Source of the DNA: a virus
Virus record (IMG/VR): IMGVR_UViG_3300010354_000738
Span: 1 to 22,379 of that record
Length of the DNA: 22,379 nt
Reading direction: 5' to 3' (one strand)
Part shown: piece after piece, positions 16,353 to 22,379 of the stretch
Layout of the letters: every line of letters begins with the position of its first letter
How positions within the stretch are numbered: the stretch's first letter is position 1
Translations under genes and position numbers: made by a program
The notes under the pieces: model-generated
The model's database searches: none
What the model was told of the DNA's origin: nothing
What the model saw: the letters and a program-made list of their open reading frames with translations, nothing else

Positions 16353-19300
16353 ATGTCTCAAATAGCATATATTTTAAATACAGATCAGACTTTTATTAAT
16401 AATGCGGGTAAAGCATTAGAATCTGATGAGCGGTTGAGTTGTGCGGATTTGATCTGTGAAGGTCCGATTGAAGGTTTAGTTGATAGAGATGGCGAATTGT
16501 TGAAATTTATTACAGATGAAACGAATACTCAAGTTGATAGTCTGATTTTAGGAAAAGGAGTTTATTATAATAATGTACCACTTATTGATTCTAAATTAAA
16601 TAAATTAAATTTTGTTACTGCTGGATTTAATATTTCATATGGTGAAGAGTTTAATCTTTATAAAAATCAATATGCGTCTACAGTTCATAAATATAATCAG
16701 AAACTATATTTGAATGAATCAAATATATTTGATAATGCATTTAATTTAGCTGGCGCTGGTATTTTCGCTTTTTACCAGTCTGATAAGAATGAGTTTTTTG
16801 ATGATTCTGATAGTATTGTTGATAATCCTTTGAAAGGATGGATAAGAAGTAATTCAAGTTATAATATAAACGGTGTTTTTATTGGTTCAAATTTAGCTCA
16901 AACATTAGATGAGGCAAAAAGAAATTGCCAAGAATTTAATCATAAAATAGTTAATAAATATGCTGATCAAATTTCAATTCAGTTAAGAGCTAATCAGCTT
17001 TTTCAAACAGACAATACTGGAAATACTGTTTCTACTTCTGGCGTGATTGCAATCGAATTTAGTCAAGATAATTCTTCTTTTCGTTATTTTGTTTTAGTTA
17101 AGATGATAGGGATATCTAAATCAGGTTTTACAGTTGATATTCCTATTGCTTTACGAATGAATTCAGTTGTTTATAATAATTATTATGTAAAAGTATATTG
17201 TTTATCTTCTAAGATTTCTCCAACTAATGGAACAACTTTTAAAGATTTTAGCGTATCAGCTATTGTAGAAAGAATTAAAGATAAAGGAAATTTTTCTTAT
17301 CCTTTTACGGCACTTGTAAAATCAGCGGTTAGTTCTAGACATTTTAATGAAGATCCTGAAAGAACATTTGATTTAAAACTTCTTAAAATAAAAGTTCCAA
17401 ATAATTACGATCCAGAAATAAGAGAATATTCTGGTAATTGGAATGGTAAATTTGAAAGTTTCCTTAGATGGACTGACAATCCGGCTTGGATTTTTTATGA
17501 TATTTGTACTAATTCTAGGTATGGCGTTGGAAATGGTCTGATATTGGAAAGAGATTTGAATAAATGGGATCTATACAAAATAGGAAAGTATTGCGATGAA
17601 TTAATTAAAATTGCGACACCAAATAAATACGATCCTGATACTTTTTATATTGATAGTCAAAATAAAAATATAATTTATGTGCCCAAAGGAGATAGAACTC
17701 TTGATTCCTTTAAAAATCAATATCCTCCAATTTTTGATTTAGATAAAAAGTTTGCTTATACAAATGGTGGTTATCAAAATTCTGTAATTTATCTATATGA
17801 TTTAGAAAACGATGCGGAAAAATTTGAAAACGCTCATAAAAAATTAATTTGGTCAATTGAAGAGGATGTTGGAAATTTTAAAATTAAATTAATAAACGAT
17901 TTTGGAATTAGAAAATTTTTTGAAAATGATAATACAAATTTAATGCAGTTGTTTTGTGATCAATATATACCGACAGTCGATACAAAAAAATCTTTGAAAG
18001 ATAGAATCAATGAGGGATTAAAAAATACTCAAGCCGGTGCTAAATCTTTTGTTTTGGAGTGTATGTCTAATTCTATTTCCAATTATAGTTCGTATATAGA
18101 AACTCAGATATTTTCAGATGATTATTATTATAATAAATCTGATGAAAATCCAATTTTGTTAAGAGGAAAATGTATGCCTAGGGTTTTTGGTTATAGAGAT
18201 CCATTTGAGAATAGATTTTCTTGTAATGTTGTAATAGATAATGATACAGAAGCTTTAAAAATATTAAATGATTTAGCGTCAATTTTTAGAGGAATTACTT
18301 ATTATAAAAATAACGTTGTGACTTCAACGATAGATGTTGCGAAGCCGATATCTTATATATTTAATAATTCAAACATAAAAAATGGAGCTTTTTCATATTC
18401 TTCCGCTTCTTTAGATGGCAATCATACTGTTGCAAAAGTTTTATACAAAGATAGGTACGAAAATTTTACTGAGCAGGTAGAAATAGTTGAAGATTATGAT
18501 TTAATTAAAAATTATGGTATAGTTATTAAGGAAATTTTAGGTTTCGGAATCACTTCTAAAGATCAAGCAAGAAGAATTGGTCAATGGTTATTGCTTACAA
18601 ATAGATTTGAAAATCAAACTGTAACGTTTTCTACAGATTTGCAGGGCATTTCTCTAAGACCTAGCGATGTAATTCAAATTGAGGATCAGTATAAAAATAA
18701 TAATATTTTACAAGGAAGAGTTGTTGACGTTGATTACGATAACAAATTTATAACTATAGATCGTCAATTAAGTTTAAATTTAACTGGCCAAAAAATTAAA
18801 TTTATATATGATAAAAAAACTAAATCGATTGCTGATCTTAATAATTTAGAAACTGTTACTGATTCTGATTTAGATTCTTTAAATATTAATAATGTTATTG
18901 AATTAAAAATAGCTAGAATAGAAAATAATACAAACAGAATATATTTTGATTCTTCTTATAACTATAGTTTTTTTAATTCTATTTTAAGAACAACTCCATT
19001 TGTTATAGAAGATAATGATAGTAATCAGATTAGTAATTTATATAAAATAGTAACCATTTCTGAAATCGATAATAATGAATATCAGATTTTTTGTATTCGG
19101 TATGAACAAGAAAAGTACGAAGCTTTAACAAAAAATTCTTTTCAAAGCGCGGTAAATTTTTCAGATAATTCTATATCTTATGCAATATCAGATATATTGT
19201 CCGAAATAAAAGTCGATGGTATAAACTTCTATTCAATCTCTAACTATTCTTTAAATCAATTAAGCGGTCTAAATATTGATTTTTATTTCAATGAGCCAAG

Positions 19301-19625
19301 AACATCTTTGATAAAATCATCTCAATTGTCAAAAGATTATTCAGTTTTAAATTTAGATTGTATTAATCTTTTTAATCAAATATCTATCAAAAGCACATCT
19401 AGTTCTTATTATAAAAACATTTTAACAACATTAAACGATGGTGGTGGCATACTTTTTAAGATTGGATTAAGAAATCAAAATATAAAATTTTATGTCAAAA
19501 GCTCATCCGTAGCCAATAAATCAGTTTTTTTGGGTAAATATGGTAATTCATCAGTATCTTTTTATGCAAGTGCTGAAGTAAAACTTTATTTATTTGATAA
19601 AAATAATAAAATAATTGATGTGTAA
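16353..19625 (+). CDS. J: gpJ-like central tail tip protein (host specificity / tip attachment)
   Basis: A 1090-residue protein, close to lambda gpJ (1132). It forms the trimeric central tip that closes the tail tube and leads to the host receptor. Family blocks in order: LICEGPIEGL (about 33-42); SYPFTALVKSA from Ser315; VPNNYDPEIREYSGNWNGKF (about 348-367); WTDNPAWIFYD from Trp373, then RYGVGNG; KWDLYKIGKYCDELI; FENRFSCN; RYENFTEQVEIVEDYDLI; EILGFGITSKDQARRIGQWL; and SLRPSDVIQIED. Compared with lambda, about 186 residues (about 420-606) are inserted between the YCDELI block and the FENRFSCN block, where lambda has only a short turn. After about residue 820 the sequence is Asn/Ser-rich and unlike lambda. 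It lacks the long adhesive tail of some gpJ proteins, so binding may be delegated to the next gene (inference). Confidence 0.92.
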   Translation: MSQIAYILNTDQTFINNAGKALESDERLSCADLICEGPIEGLVDRDGELLKFITDETNTQVDSLILGKGVYYNNVPLIDSKLNKLNFVTAGFNISYGEEFNLYKNQYASTVHKYNQKLYLNESNIFDNAFNLAGAGIFAFYQSDKNEFFDDSDSIVDNPLKGWIRSNSSYNINGVFIGSNLAQTLDEAKRNCQEFNHKIVNKYADQISIQLRANQLFQTDNTGNTVSTSGVIAIEFSQDNSSFRYFVLVKMIGISKSGFTVDIPIALRMNSVVYNNYYVKVYCLSSKISPTNGTTFKDFSVSAIVERIKDKGNFSYPFTALVKSAVSSRHFNEDPERTFDLKLLKIKVPNNYDPEIREYSGNWNGKFESFLRWTDNPAWIFYDICTNSRYGVGNGLILERDLNKWDLYKIGKYCDELIKIATPNKYDPDTFYIDSQNKNIIYVPKGDRTLDSFKNQYPPIFDLDKKFAYTNGGYQNSVIYLYDLENDAEKFENAHKKLIWSIEEDVGNFKIKLINDFGIRKFFENDNTNLMQLFCDQYIPTVDTKKSLKDRINEGLKNTQAGAKSFVLECMSNSISNYSSYIETQIFSDDYYYNKSDENPILLRGKCMPRVFGYRDPFENRFSCNVVIDNDTEALKILNDLASIFRGITYYKNNVVTSTIDVAKPISYIFNNSNIKNGAFSYSSASLDGNHTVAKVLYKDRYENFTEQVEIVEDYDLIKNYGIVIKEILGFGITSKDQARRIGQWLLLTNRFENQTVTFSTDLQGISLRPSDVIQIEDQYKNNNILQGRVVDVDYDNKFITIDRQLSLNLTGQKIKFIYDKKTKSIADLNNLETVTDSDLDSLNINNVIELKIARIENNTNRIYFDSSYNYSFFNSILRTTPFVIEDNDSNQISNLYKIVTISEIDNNEYQIFCIRYEQEKYEALTKNSFQSAVNFSDNSISYAISDILSEIKVDGINFYSISNYSLNQLSGLNIDFYFNEPRTSLIKSSQLSKDYSVLNLDCINLFNQISIKSTSSSYYKNILTTLNDGGGILFKIGLRNQNIKFYVKSSSVANKSVFLGKYGNSSVSFYASAEVKLYLFDKNNKIIDV

Positions 19626-19634
19626 TTTATAAAT

Positions 19635-22379
19635 ATGCCTATAATTACAGGGTCAAATACAAATAGCTATGGAATTTATGAGGTTTTAAGCTTACGAGTT
19701 CCTAATCTAAATGCTTTTTCTAGTTTGGATTATAGTATTAATCCAACACTTTTCGGTCTTTCTCCATCTGCTAAATTAGTTTCTGGTACAATAAATCAAT
19801 CATCATTTGATATTGCTTTATCGATAAAAAATCCAGAAGATGATAAAGTTTTAGCAAATGCAACTATATCGGCTGAGACGTTTTCTGGTTTGAATGTTGA
19901 TGTATATTCTAAAAATAGATCTTTCCTCGGTTCTTATTTTTTAGGTTCTAAACAGACGGATTTTACAATTGATTCTAGTATTTTAGCTTCTTATTTGCAA
20001 AATATAACAGGAGCTTTAAATTTAAATCAGGTTAGAGAAGTTTTTCTTGATTTTAAAACATATGATCGCGCTGGTAATCAAGATGTTTATCATTTTCTTT
20101 TAAATTATCCAAAAGTTGAAATTACAGGTTTGCAAATAAGAAATACTAATCCTATAAATATTGCTCCTTTGGTTAATAATTTTGGTTATTTGAAATCTGT
20201 TGACGTATATTCTGTATATAATAAAAATATACTACCTAATACTACAGGTTTTTTTGATCTTGTTAGTGGATATTATAAAACATCTTTTGATTATGAAAAT
20301 GATAGATACATACAAAATTTGTTGTTAGATGCGCCGTCTTTTATTGATGAGAATCTAGAAATAGTATTGCCAACTAATTTTGTTTTTATACCTAGAGATT
20401 ATTTTAGTACTGGATCTTGGTTTTTAAGTTCTGGCATAAAAACCTCGTATTATGATACATCGCTAGTACCTTTAAAAATATCAAATGTTACTGGTTACAT
20501 TTCTTGTTCTCAGAATGAATACGACAAAAATTTAGATACGCAGGCTATTGTAAAATGGAACGCCATAAAAACAGATAATGCTTTATCTTTTGAAACCTAT
20601 GTTTATGAGGATGGAGTTGATAATGCTAATTATGTATATGCTTCAAATAATCCTCAAGTTCAATCAATAAAACAAATTTTTTATGGTACTGGAAGTGGAA
20701 TAATAAAGAATGCAACTGGTTCATCATATTATTCTGGTTTAGATCCAATTTTTAAGAAATACAGCACTTCGGGAATACAATGGGTTGATCATACTTTATT
20801 TCTAGATAATTATGCTTCATATCCTTTAGGAATTTATAATACGGGTAATGATTTTGATTATATTACAGAGGTAAGAATACCTTCTGGTTATATAAATTCA
20901 CCAGAATTATATTTTATTAATGTTTTTGATACAGGTTCTAATTCTTTAATTATTTTGCCTAGTGGTGGAAAATATACAGGAAGCGTGTATACTGGAGGTT
21001 ATTCTGGTGCAAGATTTATATCTGGAGGTAGGTATTTAGAGTACACATATGATGGAACAGCTATGTCTCCGGGGGATCCTGGAGCAAATAAATTACAGGG
21101 TGATGCGCCATTAGGTTCTAATAGTCTTGGTAAATTATATTTAGATTCTAGTAATCATTTAGGTAATGATGTCGAATTTTTCTTGTCTAGAATAACTGGC
21201 AAAATCAAATTAGAGAAAAAAAATAATTCTCAGTCATACGTTATTTATGATTATTCGAATTATAATTCAAATGCTGGATATTTTGATATAACAGTTGATT
21301 TATTTAAGTCGTCAAGCGCTGGATTAATATCTGGAGGTGATCGTGTTTTATTAAGTAGGTATAGCGATACACCTTCAACTATTGATTATGAGCAAGGTGT
21401 TTTATTCGCAAAAAGAATAACTGGAAATGCTGATTTTATTTTATCTGAATTTGAGCCAAAAATTAAATTTCCAGTAAAGCCGAATAAAAATTATGAAGTA
21501 AAAGTTCGCGCATCTTATCAAGATGGAAGTTTTTCAGATTTTTCAGAAACATTAAGATTTACTTCTGGTCAAATTGTTGATGCTGTTACGGGTATAACTA
21601 GTGGTAAATTTGTAATTGATGGTTCAGGTGTTAGTGGTTATTTAGCTGTATTTAGTGATAAAGACACAATAACAACAGGAACAATACGGTATAGCGGTAA
21701 TAATCAATTAGTATTTAATCAAGTACCGAATACAACCACTACTGCTTCTCAATTTTTAGTTTTAGAAAATAATATACTTAAAATTCAATCAGGGGATTTA
21801 AGTACAGATGCCGAAAGATTAATAAGAAATTTTACACAGGTTGGTCATTCTTTTGCAACAGGAAACCTTTTGGGTTTTAATGATGTTAGTGGTTGGTTCA
21901 AAGCTAACGCTGAGTCAATAAGCACAGCTGAAGTTGTTGGTATTGTTCAAAATGTATATGTTGACAATTTTGATTTAGTATATAATGGTAGAGTTACTGG
22001 TTTAAGTAGTTTAAATGAAGGTAGCGTTTATTTTCTTTCTCCATATACTTCTGGAGCTTATACTGAAACAGAACCTACTTTTATTGGACAAGTAACAAAA
22101 CCTGTTTTATTTGCTTTATCTCCAACAGAGGCAAATTTTATAATATATAGAGGTTTTGAAATAAATGAAGGACAAGCCAGCAGTGGATCTAGCGGTACTT
22201 CTGGATCAAGTGGTTCTTCAGGAACAAGCGGTAGCAGTGGATCTAGCGGTACTTCAGGATCAAGCGGTTCTTCAGGAACAAGCGGTAGCAGTGGATCTAG
22301 CGGTACTTCTGGATCAAGTGGTTCTTCAGGCACAAGCGGTAGCAGTGGATCTAGCGGTACTTCTGGATCAAGCGGTTCT
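19635..22379 (+). CDS. Large tail fibre protein with collagen-like repeat, 3'-partial
   Basis: Open from the ATG at 19635 to the window edge, 915 codons without a stop; the C-terminus is missing. It begins MPIITGSNTNSYGIYEVLSL 9 nt after the gpJ stop, with no Shine-Dalgarno. Residues 1-600 are beta-rich with several repeats of about 90-150 residues that look like Ig/FN3-type modules. The best of these is FPVKPNKNYEVKVRASYQDG near 610-645. A fibre segment GVSGYLAVFSDKDTITTG follows near 665-682. Residues about 730-845 match a module common in phage fibres: AEVVGIVQNVY, GRVTGLSSLNEGSVYFLSP, FIGQVTKPVLFAL and a final YRGFEI. From Gly851 onward the protein is an uninterrupted Gly-X-Y repeat of Ser and Thr. 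It is the likely central or side tail fibre carrying the receptor-binding head beyond the window. Confidence 0.85.
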   Translation, partial: MPIITGSNTNSYGIYEVLSLRVPNLNAFSSLDYSINPTLFGLSPSAKLVSGTINQSSFDIALSIKNPEDDKVLANATISAETFSGLNVDVYSKNRSFLGSYFLGSKQTDFTIDSSILASYLQNITGALNLNQVREVFLDFKTYDRAGNQDVYHFLLNYPKVEITGLQIRNTNPINIAPLVNNFGYLKSVDVYSVYNKNILPNTTGFFDLVSGYYKTSFDYENDRYIQNLLLDAPSFIDENLEIVLPTNFVFIPRDYFSTGSWFLSSGIKTSYYDTSLVPLKISNVTGYISCSQNEYDKNLDTQAIVKWNAIKTDNALSFETYVYEDGVDNANYVYASNNPQVQSIKQIFYGTGSGIIKNATGSSYYSGLDPIFKKYSTSGIQWVDHTLFLDNYASYPLGIYNTGNDFDYITEVRIPSGYINSPELYFINVFDTGSNSLIILPSGGKYTGSVYTGGYSGARFISGGRYLEYTYDGTAMSPGDPGANKLQGDAPLGSNSLGKLYLDSSNHLGNDVEFFLSRITGKIKLEKKNNSQSYVIYDYSNYNSNAGYFDITVDLFKSSSAGLISGGDRVLLSRYSDTPSTIDYEQGVLFAKRITGNADFILSEFEPKIKFPVKPNKNYEVKVRASYQDGSFSDFSETLRFTSGQIVDAVTGITSGKFVIDGSGVSGYLAVFSDKDTITTGTIRYSGNNQLVFNQVPNTTTTASQFLVLENNILKIQSGDLSTDAERLIRNFTQVGHSFATGNLLGFNDVSGWFKANAESISTAEVVGIVQNVYVDNFDLVYNGRVTGLSSLNEGSVYFLSPYTSGAYTETEPTFIGQVTKPVLFALSPTEANFIIYRGFEINEGQASSGSSGTSGSSGSSGTSGSSGSSGTSGSSGSSGTSGSSGSSGTSGSSGSSGTSGSSGSSGTSGSSGS
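22185..22379 (+). repeat. 54-bp tandem repeat coding a collagen-like Gly-Ser/Thr-Ser array
   Basis: Exact 54-nt periodicity: units begin at 22185, 22239, 22293 and 22347, so 3.6 copies are seen before the edge. Each codes GSSGTSGSSGSSGTSGSS, which itself is built from three 18-nt subunits. The few differences between copies (tct/tca, agt/agc, gga/ggc) are all third-base and synonymous. Glycine is at every third position, as in phage collagen-like fibre stalks, but without proline. The array continues past the window. Confidence 0.95.

Noticed and set aside
5378-19634. Promoters or terminators between the tail genes
   Set aside because: All gaps are 9 nt or shorter and no stem-loop with a T-run was seen; the block looks like one transcription unit with ends outside the window.
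22058-22333. Minus-strand open frame coding a Pro/Leu/Asp/Glu-rich repeat protein
   Set aside because: It is the reverse complement of the collagen-like repeat of the plus-strand fibre gene; no start context or independent support.

Overview
The window is a single co-directional block of tailed-phage tail genes on the + strand. There is no tRNA, rRNA, CRISPR array, integrase or bacterial housekeeping gene, and no gap between genes longer than 9 nt. The DNA is very AT-rich (about 30% G+C by eye). None of the eleven visible start codons has a convincing Shine-Dalgarno sequence, and most genes start 1-9 nt after, or overlapping, the previous stop. This suggests a virulent or temperate siphophage, or a metagenomic contig of one, with a host that does not depend on Shine-Dalgarno initiation. 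Bacteroidota would fit, but that host call is an inference.

Layout: a very long tape measure protein, probably cut by the left edge (2-5377); a beta-rich tail protein (5384-6289); a tail-fibre-like protein with repeated G-[ILV]-TTSP-type motifs (6294-8030); a second beta-rich protein that looks paralogous to the first (8032-8826); an enlarged lambda gpM-like minor tail protein with a LamG-like domain (8826-10694); an FN3-like/Gly-rich adhesin-like protein (10691-12118); an unrecognised protein with a low-complexity N-terminus (12124-13566); a lambda gpL-like tip protein whose cysteine-cluster domain is split by a LamG-like insert (13568-15517); a short JAMM-only gpK (15489-15830); gpI (15823-16347); gpJ, the central tip protein (16353-19625); and a large fibre protein running off the right edge in a 54-bp, collagen-like Gly-X-Y repeat (19635-22379).

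The lambda order H-M-L-K-I-J is preserved, but three genes are inserted between H and M and two between M and L. Read together, H sets tail length; M, L, I, K and J build the tip; and the inserted genes, the LamG-like domains and the last fibre gene probably decorate that tip with surface- or carbohydrate-binding modules. The most unusual points are the LamG-like domain placed between the two cysteine pairs of gpL, a similar domain at the N-terminus of gpM followed by what look like two gpM-type domains, the paralogous beta-rich pair flanking a fibre gene, and an insertion of about 186 residues in gpJ. All family calls come from motif recognition by eye; no search was run.
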